45,927 nt of DNA from Acidobacteriota bacterium (GCA_023481105.1 JAMCWK010000025.1:1-45927), one strand, 5' to 3'; counted from the first letter of the stretch, positions 7,367-17,421 are shown. Notes: a model not told the origin generated them from the sequence alone. A program made the numbers and translations.

Positions 7367-10339
7367 CTAGCCACTCTTGTTTTCATGCGCCGGGCACACC
7401 GGCCGGTATTCGCAGTGGCGGCACGCAAATCCCGGGTTCGCCTCGAATTCTCCGGCGCGGATGTTGGCGGCAACTTCCTTCACCTTGTCCTCCGCCTTTT
7501 TCAATTGCTTGGCGTCGCGCGTCGCGCACACCGGCACGTTAGTCATCAGGTTGTAAAACGTCAGGCGCAGCGGCTGTAGCTCCAGCACGTCGCGGGCGGC
7601 CAGCGCGTAGATGCTGAGTTGCAAACTCGCGCGCGCGGCCTTCTCGTCCTTCGGCCGGCCGGTTTTGTAGTCCACAATTTCCGCTTCGCGCGGGCCCAAA
7701 CGGTTCACCTGGTCCATGCGTCCGGTGATGACGACGTTTCCATCCATCGGCAGCTCGAAAGTTTTTTCCTGCCCGAGCACGTCTTCCGGCCGCGGCAACG
7801 CGCTCGCATGGAACGCGCGGAGTTGCTCGAGTCCTTCGCGCTGGTATTCTTTTTCCTGGTAATCGTCCTCGTAGCCCGCCGAGCGCCACTCGCGCCGGAA
7901 AATCGTTTCCACTTCGTCCCACGGCAGCAGCCGCTTTTTCTCTTTCCATTCCTTCACCACGATGCGCACGGTGGTGTGCATCACGTTGCCGAAGGTCGTC
8001 GCCGCGCGGGGGCCGCCGCGCAGGCCCCACACGTTGTCGAAGAGGAATTTCTGCGGGCAGGAGTTGTAGCCCTCCACCGCGGTCGCGCTCAGCTTGAGCG
8101 GCAGCGCTGCCGACGGATGAAACGTCTCCGCCCAGTGCGCGATGCGCGAATAGGCGCGTGAGTTCGGGTCCGCCGCGCCAAAAAGCGACGCCGTAGCGCC
8201 GGCATCTTGCCGGCTCTTTTCCGGCTGTTGCGCGGAAGCCTTCGGCGCCAACTGCTGCACATCGTTTTTCTTAATTTCCGGCACGGAAAGAAAATCCTCC
8301 AGAAATTCCGAGCACTTCGACCGCGCATGAATCACCGTTGTCAGCGTAAGCCGCTTGCGTGCCCGCGTCAGCGCCACGTAGAAAAGTCGCCGCTCCTCTT
8401 GGATGTGAAAATCGCCCTGCGGCGTCTGCTCTTTCATCAGCGCGTCGGGAAATTCCATCACCGGCTGCCGCCAGCGGCACGGAAATCCTCCCATCACCAG
8501 CCGCAGCACGAAGACGTGGTCGAACTCCAGGCCCTTCGCCGCGTGTACGGTCATCAGTTGCACCGCGTCGCGCCCGCCGCTCTCGGCGAGATTGATCTGT
8601 CCGTTCGCCGCAGCGAAGTCGTCGAGGTACTGCACGAACTCCGCCAGCTTGCCCGTTTCCGTCAGCGCTTTGTGCTCCCACTCGCGCACGAATTCGCCGA
8701 GTCGTGCGAGATAGGGACGGTTCAGGTCGTCTTCGGGCAACACTAGCCCTAGCTCCGCAATCAATTCGTCGAGCAACTCCGACGCGCGCACCTTCCACGC
8801 CCGTGCGCGGAGGCGCATGACGAATTCCACCAGCTCCGTGATGCGCCGGCCGGTCTTCGCAAACTCCAGTTCGCCTTGCGCTCCTTGCAGTGCATCCCAC
8901 AGCGGCTGTCGTTTGTTTTTGGCCGCCTTCGCGCACAGCCGCACCAGGTCTGCCGCGTCGAATCCCCACGCCGGCGCGCCCAGCACGCGCGCGCAGGCCA
9001 CGTCGTCCGACGGCGTCACCATCAACCGCAGGTACGCAAGCACGTCGCGCACCAGCGGATTTTCCAGGATGGAAAGATTCTTGATGACGAACGGAATTTT
9101 CCGCGCGCGCAGCGCCGCCACCAGTTTTTCGCGGTGCGTGTGCATGCGGTAGAGCACGGCGAACTCGCCCCAGCGGTGTCCCTTGGCGTGCAGCCGTTCG
9201 ATCTCGCCCGTTACCCAATTGGCCTCGTCGCCGGTCGCGCCGAATTCCACCACCTGAATTTTTTCGCCTTCCGCGTTCTGCGTGTGGAGCTGCTTGTCGG
9301 GGATATATCGATCCGCATTTTGCGCGATGACTTGTCCCGACACGCGCAGGATTTTTTTTGTCGAGCGGTAATTTTGCAGCAGCGCAAGTACATGCTCATT
9401 CGGAGGGGCGCTGCTTGCTGCGCCCCGTCCGCCGAGGAAGCGCTCCGCGAAAAGCTGAAAGCTCCCGAACGACGCTCCGCGGAAGCGGTAAATGGCCTGG
9501 TCGTCGTCCCCGACCACAAAAATATTCTTATGCCCGCCAGCCAGCAGCCACAGCAATTCGATTTGCGCGATGTTGGTGTCCTGGAATTCGTCCACCAGGA
9601 TGTACTGGAGCCGCTCGCGGAGAGTTTCCAGCAGCGCGGCGTTCGTGCGCAGCAGCTTCACCGCCCCCAGCAGTTGCCCGCCGAACGTGATCAGGTTGCG
9701 CTCGCGCAGCAGCGCTTCGCTGACGCGATAGACGCGCGCCAATTCCGTCTGCCGCTCGAGTTCCGCTTCGCGCTCAGCGCGCTCCTCGGCGTCGAGATCC
9801 GCCTTCATTTCCTCGTGCGCTTTGTGCAGCCCCGCGACGTAGCGCTCGTAGTCCGCGGGCTCGACCAGCTCATCCTGGCAGCGCGAAAAAAACTGCACGA
9901 AGTCGCGCAGGAACTGCCCCGGCTCGGCCACGCGCTTGTAGAATTTCAGCTCCAGCCGCGGCATGTTTCGCCGCATCAGGATCCAGTGGTCCGCTTCGTC
10001 GAGCAACTGCACGCCCGGATTGACTTCTTTGAGCAGGCTGAAGCAAAACGCGTGAAACGTGGTGAGGGTGAGCCCTTCCGCGCGCTCGCCGGCGGCTTTT
10101 TCCACGCGGTGCTTCATTTCCCCCGCGGCTTTGTCGGTGAATGTGAGGCCCAGAATATTTTTACCGGTGATTTCGGTTTGCGTTTCTAGCAGCCGCCGGA
10201 TGCGCTCGGTGATCACGCGCGTCTTGCCTGTGCCCGCGCCCGCCACCACCAGCAGCGGCGCTCCGCCGTGCTCGACAGCCTTGCGCTGCGCCGCATTCAA
10301 TTCCAGCGGCGTCTCACGCACTTCTCTTGTTTTGGCCAT
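7367..10339 (-). CDS. UvrD/Rep-family helicase fused to a PD-(D/E)XK Fe-S nuclease
   Basis: A 990-residue ATP-dependent 3'-5' DNA helicase with a C-terminal nuclease, the architecture of AdnAB/AddB-type end-processing enzymes. Helicase motifs: Walker A AGAGTGKT (33-40), TFTDKAA, VDEFQDTN, QAIYRFRGA, LLQNYRST, and MTVHAAKGLEFDHVF. The nuclease begins with the first Fe-S cysteine (Cys761, YNSCPQKF), has the catalytic VDYKTG, and closes with Cys973, Cys976 and Cys982 (ACRHCEYRPVCP), which together would hold a 4Fe-4S cluster. Likely role is DNA end resection or repair. Two short dispersed repeats lie inside the frame (8193-8216 and 9404-9426), both in non-conserved linkers. No partner subunit is in the window. 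Confidence 0.92.
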   Translation of the reverse strand: MAKTREVRETPLELNAAQRKAVEHGGAPLLVVAGAGTGKTRVITERIRRLLETQTEITGKNILGLTFTDKAAGEMKHRVEKAAGERAEGLTLTTFHAFCFSLLKEVNPGVQLLDEADHWILMRRNMPRLELKFYKRVAEPGQFLRDFVQFFSRCQDELVEPADYERYVAGLHKAHEEMKADLDAEERAEREAELERQTELARVYRVSEALLRERNLITFGGQLLGAVKLLRTNAALLETLRERLQYILVDEFQDTNIAQIELLWLLAGGHKNIFVVGDDDQAIYRFRGASFGSFQLFAERFLGGRGAASSAPPNEHVLALLQNYRSTKKILRVSGQVIAQNADRYIPDKQLHTQNAEGEKIQVVEFGATGDEANWVTGEIERLHAKGHRWGEFAVLYRMHTHREKLVAALRARKIPFVIKNLSILENPLVRDVLAYLRLMVTPSDDVACARVLGAPAWGFDAADLVRLCAKAAKNKRQPLWDALQGAQGELEFAKTGRRITELVEFVMRLRARAWKVRASELLDELIAELGLVLPEDDLNRPYLARLGEFVREWEHKALTETGKLAEFVQYLDDFAAANGQINLAESGGRDAVQLMTVHAAKGLEFDHVFVLRLVMGGFPCRWRQPVMEFPDALMKEQTPQGDFHIQEERRLFYVALTRARKRLTLTTVIHARSKCSEFLEDFLSVPEIKKNDVQQLAPKASAQQPEKSRQDAGATASLFGAADPNSRAYSRIAHWAETFHPSAALPLKLSATAVEGYNSCPQKFLFDNVWGLRGGPRAATTFGNVMHTTVRIVVKEWKEKKRLLPWDEVETIFRREWRSAGYEDDYQEKEYQREGLEQLRAFHASALPRPEDVLGQEKTFELPMDGNVVITGRMDQVNRLGPREAEIVDYKTGRPKDEKAARASLQLSIYALAARDVLELQPLRLTFYNLMTNVPVCATRDAKQLKKAEDKVKEVAANIRAGEFEANPGFACRHCEYRPVCPAHENKSG
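8193..8216. repeat. GTAGCGCCGGC-type hairpin repeat inside the helicase-nuclease frame
   Basis: GCCGGC-ATCTT-GCCGGC preceded by GTAGC, the same lead and stem as the intergenic element at 32878-32899. On the coding strand it is read as part of SRQDAGATA, in the linker between the helicase and the nuclease (about residues 708-716). It keeps the frame. Confidence 0.7.
9404..9426. repeat. 23-bp copy of the AGGGGCGC...GCGCCCC repeat inside the helicase frame
   Basis: Identical over 23 bases to 42880-42902 and over 22 bases to 12339-12360, including the 8-base loop TGCTTGCT. It is read in frame as [10 protein letters not shown] between helicase motif III and the motif LLQNYRST, a place where related helicases have a short variable loop. 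Confidence 0.88.
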
Positions 10340-10475
10340 ATCTCTGCATCGTAGCGGATTTTCCTTAAGCTTTGTAGAGGCAGGTTTCCCATTTTCGCGA
10401 ACTGCCTATGGGAAGGCCGGCGCACTACGCAAAGGGTGTCAACTGCGACATGAAATCAGGTAAACTCCTCTTCAT

Positions 10476-11075
10476 ATGGCAGAGTGGAAAATTGAGGAAT
10501 CAGTACGCTGGCCTGCAGTCATTGGCATCGGGTTCGGCGCACCCGGTCTCCTCACAACGTCTATCGTTTTTCAAACTCAATCAGGGTATTTCGCGTATTT
10601 CGTTCCGCTAATACTACTCAGTCTTAGTGTTCTATTTTTCAGGTCCGATTGGCGCAAGCATAGAAACCCGCTTGTTCTACTTCGGAAGACAGAAATCACA
10701 GTTTCTCCTGACGAGATACATGCCGGAGAAATGATGTGCTGTGACATCCGAATCCCGGCGACAATGTCCATCGTGCCGAGAAGATGGGTGGTATTCCTAA
10801 GCGCATTCGATGAAGTCCTGGAAGACGATGAAGAGATACCCGATTTGGACCCCATTTGCTCAGTCACCTTCTATTCAGAAATAAGTAAGGAGCAGGTGGC
10901 TGATGGATTCTATGCGCTCAGAGGTCATTTTCTTGTCCCAAGAAAACCTTCCGTTTGCGCAGGAACCAACGACCCCAATTTAAACTGGAAAATCGGCTTG
11001 CGACTGGACCTTGGAAGATGGGGAACATGGTCCCTTCAGAATCCTCCTTCGGTCCGTGTCATGCCGGGAAATTGA
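10476..11075 (+). CDS. Hypothetical membrane protein, two N-terminal helices and a beta-rich tail
   Basis: I do not recognise this 199-residue protein. Residues about 12-32 and 38-57 look like two membrane helices (WPAVIGIGFGAPGLLTTSIV and YFAYFVPLILLSLSVLFF). The rest is beta-rich and probably soluble: ITVSPDEIHAGEMMCCDIRI, an acidic loop (EVLEDDEEIPDLDP), and LNWKIGLRLDLGRWGTWSLQ followed by PPSVRV. The W-x-I...W...P-x-V pattern recalls arrestin-like beta-sandwich domains, but this is only an impression. Base composition is visibly poorer in G+C than the flanking genes, so it may be acquired. The ATG has no good ribosome binding site. The thiolase promoter overlaps its 3' end. Confidence 0.7.
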   Translation: MAEWKIEESVRWPAVIGIGFGAPGLLTTSIVFQTQSGYFAYFVPLILLSLSVLFFRSDWRKHRNPLVLLRKTEITVSPDEIHAGEMMCCDIRIPATMSIVPRRWVVFLSAFDEVLEDDEEIPDLDPICSVTFYSEISKEQVADGFYALRGHFLVPRKPSVCAGTNDPNLNWKIGLRLDLGRWGTWSLQNPPSVRVMPGN

Positions 11076-11100
11076 CCCCGCCGTGGGGCGCGCCTATACT
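11072..11100 (+). promoter_or_regulatory. Sigma70-like promoter for the thiolase gene
   Basis: TTGACC (11072-11077), 17-bp spacer, TATACT (11095-11100). Transcription would start near 11107, giving a leader of about 35 nt that contains AAGGAG. The -35 box overlaps the stop of the upstream gene. Confidence 0.7.
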
Positions 11101-11141
11101 TATCTTTTGTTGGCTCGCCCGTCGTCGAAGGAGACCTCCTC

Positions 11142-12326
11142 ATGGACACCCCCGTCATACTTAGCGCTGTCCGCACTCCAGTTGGAAAATTCCAGGGCGG
11201 CCTGGCATCGTTTTCCGCCACCGACCTCGGCGCCATTGTGGTGCGCGAAGCCGTGCGCCGCGCCGGCATCGAGCCCGGCCAGGTGGACGAATGCATCATG
11301 GGCAACGTGGTGAGCGCCGGCCTCGGCCAGGCGCCCGCGCGCCAGGCGGCCATCAAGGGCGGGCTCGACCCGCGCTCCGGTGCCATGACCATCAACAAAG
11401 TTTGCGGCTCGGGATTGAAAGCGGTGGGCCTCGCCGCGCAGCAGATTCAGCTCGGCGAAGCGGAAATCGTCGTCGCCGGCGGCATGGAGTCCATGTCGAA
11501 TTGCCCGTACCTGCTCACGCAGGCGCGCACCGGCTATCGCCTCGGCCACGCGCAAGCCATGGACTCGATGATTCTCGACGGCCTGTGGGACCCCTACGAA
11601 AATTTCCACATGGGCATGACCGGCGAGCTTGTCGCCGAAAAATACGGCATCACGCGCCAGGAGCAGGACCAGTTCGCCGTGGAGAGTCACAGGAAAGCGG
11701 TCGCCGCGACGAAAAACTGCTGGTTCGAATCACAAATTATTCCCGTCGAAGTCCCGCAGAAAAAAGGCGAGCCGCTGCGCATCTCCAAAGACGAATCGCC
11801 GCGCGAAGACACTACGCTCGAATCGCTGGCCAAGCTGAAGCCCGCGTTCAAAAAGGACGGCACGGTCACTGCCGCCAACGCGCCGGGCACCAACGACGGC
11901 GCCGCCGCGGTCGTCGTCACCAGCGAACGCCTCGCGTCAAAAATGGGCAAGCAGCCCATGGCGCGCATCATCGCGCAAGCCGTCGGCGGCATGGAGCCGA
12001 AGTGGGTGATGATGGTGCCCGTGGTCGCGGTCGAAAAGCTGCTGAAGAAAACTGGATGGGACCGCGACAAAGACGTGGACCTCATCGAGCTGAACGAAGC
12101 CTTTGCCGTGCAGGCTATCGCTGTCATCCGCGAATTGAAACTCAATCCGGCAAAAGTGAACGTGAACGGCGGCGCAGTCGCGCTCGGGCATCCCATCGGC
12201 GCATCCGGCGCGCGCATTCTCGTGACGCTGCTCTACGAGCTGCACCGTCGCAACCTGAAGCGCGGCATCGCCGCGCTTTGTCTCGGCGGTGGCAACGCCG
12301 TGGCCCTGGCCGTTGAACGAATGTAG
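11142..12326 (+). CDS. Acetyl-CoA C-acetyltransferase (thiolase)
   Basis: Condenses two acetyl-CoA to acetoacetyl-CoA, or runs the reverse thiolysis in beta-oxidation. The 394-residue length is standard. All active-site elements are present: nucleophile Cys88 in [26 protein letters not shown], His350 in [11 protein letters not shown] and Cys380 in [10 protein letters not shown]. The start is supported by AAGGAG nine bases upstream and by a good promoter. 3-Hydroxybutyryl-CoA dehydrogenase follows 780 bases later on the same strand, so the pair could supply acetoacetyl-CoA and 3-hydroxybutyryl-CoA for fatty acid, butyrate or polyhydroxybutyrate metabolism; which of these cannot be decided here. 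Confidence 0.94.
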   Translation: MDTPVILSAVRTPVGKFQGGLASFSATDLGAIVVREAVRRAGIEPGQVDECIMGNVVSAGLGQAPARQAAIKGGLDPRSGAMTINKVCGSGLKAVGLAAQQIQLGEAEIVVAGGMESMSNCPYLLTQARTGYRLGHAQAMDSMILDGLWDPYENFHMGMTGELVAEKYGITRQEQDQFAVESHRKAVAATKNCWFESQIIPVEVPQKKGEPLRISKDESPREDTTLESLAKLKPAFKKDGTVTAANAPGTNDGAAAVVVTSERLASKMGKQPMARIIAQAVGGMEPKWVMMVPVVAVEKLLKKTGWDRDKDVDLIELNEAFAVQAIAVIRELKLNPAKVNVNGGAVALGHPIGASGARILVTLLYELHRRNLKRGIAALCLGGGNAVALAVERM

Positions 12327-12338
12327 AGCTGACCTTGT

Positions 12339-12360
12339 AGGGGCGCTGCTTGCTGCGCCC
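12339..12360. repeat. TTGTAGGGGCGC...GCGCCC hairpin repeat after the thiolase gene
   Basis: GGGGCGC-TGCTTGCT-GCGCCCT preceded by CTTGTA. It is 22-base identical to the copies at 9404 (inside the helicase gene) and 42880 (between rpsL and rpsG). Confidence 0.85.
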
Positions 12361-12363
12361 TAG

Positions 12364-12402
12364 AACTAGCTGCTGAGCGCTGACCACTGACGACTGACCA
12401 TT
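12364..12402. repeat. Degenerate CTGACNN run directly upstream of a start codon
   Basis: Units such as GCTGAGC, GCTGACC, ACTGACG and ACTGACC follow one another at 7-9 base spacing and fill the space where the ribosome binding site of the next gene should be. Similar runs occur at 13060-13086, 23658-23692, 30024-30060 and 34750-34776. Confidence 0.6.
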
Positions 12403-12407
12403 TCTTT

Positions 12408-13061
12408 ATGATCTGCCCACTCTGCCATTCCGAATACCGACAGGGAATCACGCATTGCGTCGACTGTGGTTCGGAACTCATTTTCTTGCCGGAGAAAGAA
12501 ATGAATCAAATGTCTTCGCCTGAGCAAGTTGTGGAGCAATTCCTGGTGCCACTTTGGCGCGGCGAGGATGCAGTCGTGTACGAGCGGATCAAAGAAGATC
12601 TGCATGGGGCGCGCATTCCCTTTTATGAAATGCAACCCGAAGAATTCCACCAAGCTCAAGGCGACCCTTATCGAACATTTCCTCATCCGCGCTTTGGTTT
12701 CGAGCTTCTCGTGATGCCGTCACAACTTGACTCGGCAAGGGTCATACTAGAGCGCATTCTTAACTCGGAATCCGAAGAACTCGAATTCGCGGATGACGAA
12801 CCGCAGGAGGACGCCCACAATTCAGGTCCGCAGAAAGAAATTCCGGAGAATTGGGACGAATCCGAAGCAAAGTTGGAAATTTGGACAGGTGCCGACGAGC
12901 AATTCGCTTTTTCACTGCGTATCTGCCTTCGCGAAAATGCGATTCCTTCGCGGCTCGTCCTTTTGGATCCGGGCAATGCCACATTGTTTGTACGCCCGGA
13001 GGACGAAACCCGCGCGCGCGAAATCTTGCGTGAAATCACAGAAGGAACGCCTTTAACCTGA
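12408..13061 (+). CDS. Zinc-ribbon protein with DUF2007-like repeat domains
   Basis: A 217-residue soluble protein. The N-terminus is a zinc ribbon: CPLCHSEYRQGITHCVDCG (two CxxC pairs, residues 3-21). Two segments with the look of DUF2007 (a putative signal-transducing, ferredoxin-like fold) follow, about 50-120 (VVYERIKEDLHGARIPFYEM ... RVILERIL) and 155-212 (FAFSLRICLRENAIPSRLVL ... AREILREI), separated by an acidic linker. The domain call is by pattern only. There is no ribosome binding site before the ATG: the upstream bases are a CTGACNN repeat run, so the start is less certain. It sits between the thiolase and dehydrogenase genes, but nothing ties it to their pathway. Confidence 0.75.
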   Translation: MICPLCHSEYRQGITHCVDCGSELIFLPEKEMNQMSSPEQVVEQFLVPLWRGEDAVVYERIKEDLHGARIPFYEMQPEEFHQAQGDPYRTFPHPRFGFELLVMPSQLDSARVILERILNSESEELEFADDEPQEDAHNSGPQKEIPENWDESEAKLEIWTGADEQFAFSLRICLRENAIPSRLVLLDPGNATLFVRPEDETRAREILREITEGTPLT

Positions 13062-13104
13062 ACCCTGATTCCTGAAACCTGATACCTTTTTTCTCGGAGG
13101 CTTC

Positions 13105-13965
13105 ATGTCAGTAGAAACAATCAGAACCGTCGCGGTGCTCGGCGCGGGCACGATGGGCAACGGCATCGCCCACGTCTTCGCCGCGCGCGGATACAGCGTC
13201 GTCCTGCGCGACGTCGAGCAGCGCTTCCTCGACCGCGGCCTGGACACCATCTCCAAGAACCTCGACCGCCAAATCAAAAAGGGCCAGCTCCCCGAAACCG
13301 ACAAAGCCGCTGTCCTCGGACGCATCAAAGCAGTGACCGAGCTTTCCGCGATAGCCGCCGCGGATTTCGCCGTCGAAGCCGTGCCCGAAAATCTGCAAAT
13401 CAAAACCGAAGTGCTGAAAGCCGCCGACGCGCTGCTGCGCAAAGATGTCATTCTCGCCAGCAACACTTCGACGATTCCCATCACCGCGCTGGCTGCCGTC
13501 ACGTCGCGCCCGGGAAAATTCATCGGCATGCACTTCATGAATCCGGTGCCGGTGATGACGCTGGTGGAAGTCATTCGCGGCCTGGAAACTTCCGACGAAA
13601 CGTTTGCGACGACCATGGCGCTCGCCGAAAAACTCGGCAAGAAACCCGTCGCCGTCAACGACGCCCCGGGCTTCGTCTCCAACCGCGTGCTGATGCCCAT
13701 GATTAACGAAGCCGCATTCTGCGTGATGGAAGGCGTGGCCACGCCGGAAGCCGTGGACGACATCATGAAGCTAGGCATGAACCACCCGATGGGCCCGCTG
13801 GCGCTCGCCGACCTCATCGGCATCGACACGTGTCTCGCGATTATGGATGTGCTCTATACCGGCTTTTCCGATTCGAAATACCGCCCCTGCCCACTGCTGA
13901 AAAAATTGGTCGCCGCGGGCCGCCTTGGGCGCAAATCCGGCCGCGGGTTCTATTCGTACACGTAG
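13105..13965 (+). CDS. hbd: 3-Hydroxybutyryl-CoA dehydrogenase
   Basis: NAD(P)-dependent oxidation of 3-hydroxybutyryl-CoA to acetoacetyl-CoA, or the reverse. The 286-residue length is that of the stand-alone enzyme. The Rossmann motif [16 protein letters not shown] starts at about residue 11; SNTSTIPI and [10 protein letters not shown] follow, with catalytic His143, and then [16 protein letters not shown], the start of the helical dimerisation domain. GGAGG lies well placed upstream. It works on the product of the thiolase at 11142. The TAG stop falls within GTAGCGCCGGCC, the same word that begins several dispersed hairpin repeats here. Confidence 0.94.
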   Translation: MSVETIRTVAVLGAGTMGNGIAHVFAARGYSVVLRDVEQRFLDRGLDTISKNLDRQIKKGQLPETDKAAVLGRIKAVTELSAIAAADFAVEAVPENLQIKTEVLKAADALLRKDVILASNTSTIPITALAAVTSRPGKFIGMHFMNPVPVMTLVEVIRGLETSDETFATTMALAEKLGKKPVAVNDAPGFVSNRVLMPMINEAAFCVMEGVATPEAVDDIMKLGMNHPMGPLALADLIGIDTCLAIMDVLYTGFSDSKYRPCPLLKKLVAAGRLGRKSGRGFYSYT

Positions 13966-14077
13966 CGCCGGCCTTGCCGCGCAACAGAAAATCGTAATTC
14001 GCGAGGCCGAATGCGCGTCTAGTTGGCAGCAGGAAAATAAGATCGGGAAGTTTCCGAAACGGTTGAAGGAGGAGTCG

Positions 14078-16099
14078 ATGAAGCGGGTGTTCCTGGGATT
14101 AGTTCTTGTACTTTGCTTTTCCGCCGCGGCTGCCGCGCAGGCCGCTCGCGAAGCCACCATCATGGCAGCGGACGGCGTGCTGCTGAAGGCCACTTTCACT
14201 CCGGCGGCGCAGCCCGGCCCGGGCGTGATTCTTTTTCATCAGTGCAATAGCGACCGCAAATCCTGGAGCACTCTGGTGCCGCGACTCACCGCCGCGGGCT
14301 ATCACGTGCTCACGTTTGACTTCCGCGGCTTCGGCGAAAGCGCCGGCGCGCGCTTCGCCAACCTGCCGCCGAACGAGCGCGTCGCGGTGCAAGCCAACCA
14401 GTGGCCCGGCGACATTGACGCCGCCTTCAATTTTCTTCTCGCGCAGCGCGGCGTGGACAAGAACCGCATCGGCGCCGCCGGCGCGAGTTGCGGCGTCAAC
14501 CAGTCCATTCAGCTCGCGCTGCTGCATCCGCAAGTAAAATCGCTCGTGCTGCTTTCGGGGAACACGGACACCGCCGGGCGGCAATTTCTGCGCACGGCCG
14601 ACGGGCTGCCGATTTTCGCCGCGGCCAGCGACGATGACTTCAACGCGGTGCCGCTGATGCGCTGGATTCTCGCCTTCTCGCACAACCCGCAGAACAAATT
14701 CGCGCAGTTCAAAGCCGCGGGCCATGGCACGGAAATGTTTGCGGTTGAAAAAGGACTCGAGCCGATGATTGTGGAGTGGTTCGACAAGACTTTGCGCAAT
14801 GCGCCCGCCAAAATGCCCGCCGCTTCGACCAGCGCCAGGAAGCCTTCGCCGCAGGAGGAGTTCTGGTCGCTTCTGGAGGAATCCGGCGGCGCGGCGCGCG
14901 CCATGCAGTATTACGAGGAGACGAAGAAGCGTGACCCCAACATGGTGCTTTTTCCTGAATTCGCCGTGAACGCCCTCGGCTACGAACGCTTGCAGGCCGC
15001 CAAAGCGGCGGAGGCGGTGGAGATTTTCAAAATCAATGTCGCCGCGTATCCAGCTTCGCCCAATGTGTACGACAGCCTGGGCGACGCCTACGTCGCCGCG
15101 GGCAAGCGCGAGCTGGCCATCGAGACTTCGCGCAAAACTATTCAGATGCTCGAGTCCACGCCCAACCTGGACGCGGAATTCCGCAAGCTGCTGCGCGAGA
15201 GCGCCGAAGGCAAGTTGCGCCAGCTCGGCGCGCCGATTGCGGCTCCTTCCACGCCGCAACCTCCGCCTGCTCCGCCGCCTGCTCCACCGGCGGATCAGGT
15301 ATTCCGCATGCCCATCGTTTATTCCGTGCCGGGCATGGACACGGTCGCCGTGCGCCGCGACGTCGTTTACAAGACCGTGGATTCCGCGGGCGCAAAGCTC
15401 GAGCTGAAGATGGACGTCTATTCGCCTGCCGGCGCGCAATCCGGCCAGCGCTTTCCCGCCGTGCTGCTTATCAGCGGCGGCGGCGCGGACCCGGCGATGG
15501 ACTGGCGCGTTGCCGTCGTCTATCAATCCTACGGCCGTCTGCTTGCCGCGTCCGGATTCGTCGGCATTCCATTCACCAAGCGCTACCAGCGCGGCGTGGA
15601 GGGCGTCACGCAAGGTGCAAGCGATTTGGCCGACATCATTCGCTATGTCCGCGAGCACTCCGCCGGGCTCAATGTGAATCCCGACCGCATGGCCGTGTGG
15701 GCATTTTCGGCGGGAGGGTTTCTGCTTTCTTCCGCGCTGCGTGACGCGCCGCCGTACATCCGCGCGGTACTTTCCTTTTACGCGGTATTGGATGTCATTC
15801 CCGGTGGCCGCTCTCTCGAGGAAGAGCAGCGGCTCGCCGATCTGTCGCCGCTCACAAATCTTCGGCGCAGTGCTGGGCGAGTTGCGCCGATTCTCATCGC
15901 TCGCGCTGGCCTCGACAATGCTGAACTGAACGCCGGCATCGAGCGTTTCGTGCAGGAGGCCCGCGCGCGCAACTTGTCGATTGAATTGATGGAGCACCCG
16001 CAAGGCCGCCACGGCTTCGACGTCCTCGACGACAACGCGCGCTCCCGCGAAATCATCGCTCGCGCCATCGAGTTCCTCAAGGCCCGGTTAGCGCAATGA
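14078..16099 (+). CDS. Secreted two-domain alpha/beta hydrolase with central TPR-like linker
   Basis: A 673-residue exported protein. The start at 14078 (MKRVFLGLVLVLCFSAAAAA) begins a signal peptide and has AAGGAGG upstream; the longer frame from 13925 does not. Domain 1 (about 25-250) is dienelactone-hydrolase-like: FHQCNSDRKSW, DFRGFGESAG, Cys138 as nucleophile in AGASCGVNQ, then an aspartate-rich SDDDF and His in GHGTEM. A helical part (about 280-385) resembles TPR units (SPNVYDSLGDAYVAAGKREL). A Pro-rich linker follows (about 392-405), and then domain 2, with Ser544 in WAFSAGGFLLS and an HGFD ending. Substrate unknown. The two nucleophiles differ (Cys and Ser), so the halves are not a simple recent duplication. 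Confidence 0.85.
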   Translation: MKRVFLGLVLVLCFSAAAAAQAAREATIMAADGVLLKATFTPAAQPGPGVILFHQCNSDRKSWSTLVPRLTAAGYHVLTFDFRGFGESAGARFANLPPNERVAVQANQWPGDIDAAFNFLLAQRGVDKNRIGAAGASCGVNQSIQLALLHPQVKSLVLLSGNTDTAGRQFLRTADGLPIFAAASDDDFNAVPLMRWILAFSHNPQNKFAQFKAAGHGTEMFAVEKGLEPMIVEWFDKTLRNAPAKMPAASTSARKPSPQEEFWSLLEESGGAARAMQYYEETKKRDPNMVLFPEFAVNALGYERLQAAKAAEAVEIFKINVAAYPASPNVYDSLGDAYVAAGKRELAIETSRKTIQMLESTPNLDAEFRKLLRESAEGKLRQLGAPIAAPSTPQPPPAPPPAPPADQVFRMPIVYSVPGMDTVAVRRDVVYKTVDSAGAKLELKMDVYSPAGAQSGQRFPAVLLISGGGADPAMDWRVAVVYQSYGRLLAASGFVGIPFTKRYQRGVEGVTQGASDLADIIRYVREHSAGLNVNPDRMAVWAFSAGGFLLSSALRDAPPYIRAVLSFYAVLDVIPGGRSLEEEQRLADLSPLTNLRRSAGRVAPILIARAGLDNAELNAGIERFVQEARARNLSIELMEHPQGRHGFDVLDDNARSREIIARAIEFLKARLAQ

Positions 16100-16155
16100 A
16101 ACGATAAATGCTCAATTTTGAGGTACTTCCAAGGAGGTTGGTTACCGGTTACTGA

Positions 16156-16197
16156 GGCGAACAAAAATCGAAAAATAATGTTTGCTTTTTGTTCGCC
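16156..16197. promoter_or_regulatory. 12-bp inverted repeat over the putative recA promoter (candidate SOS operator)
   Basis: GGCGAACAAAAA (16156-16167) and TTTTTGTTCGCC (16186-16197) are perfect inverted copies 18 bases apart. The right arm falls between a possible -35 (TTGCTT, 16182-16187) and -10 (TACGAT, 16204-16209), where a repressor would block RNA polymerase. The arms contain GAAC/GTTC, the core of Gram-positive LexA boxes, but with much wider spacing. No T-run follows, so a terminator is unlikely. Confidence 0.55.
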
Positions 16198-16257
16198 TTC
16201 TGCTACGATGCCCTCAATTGACGGGGTGCAGCCAGCTTCCCCGAATAGGAGGGTACA

Positions 16258-17421
<1,164 letters not shown>

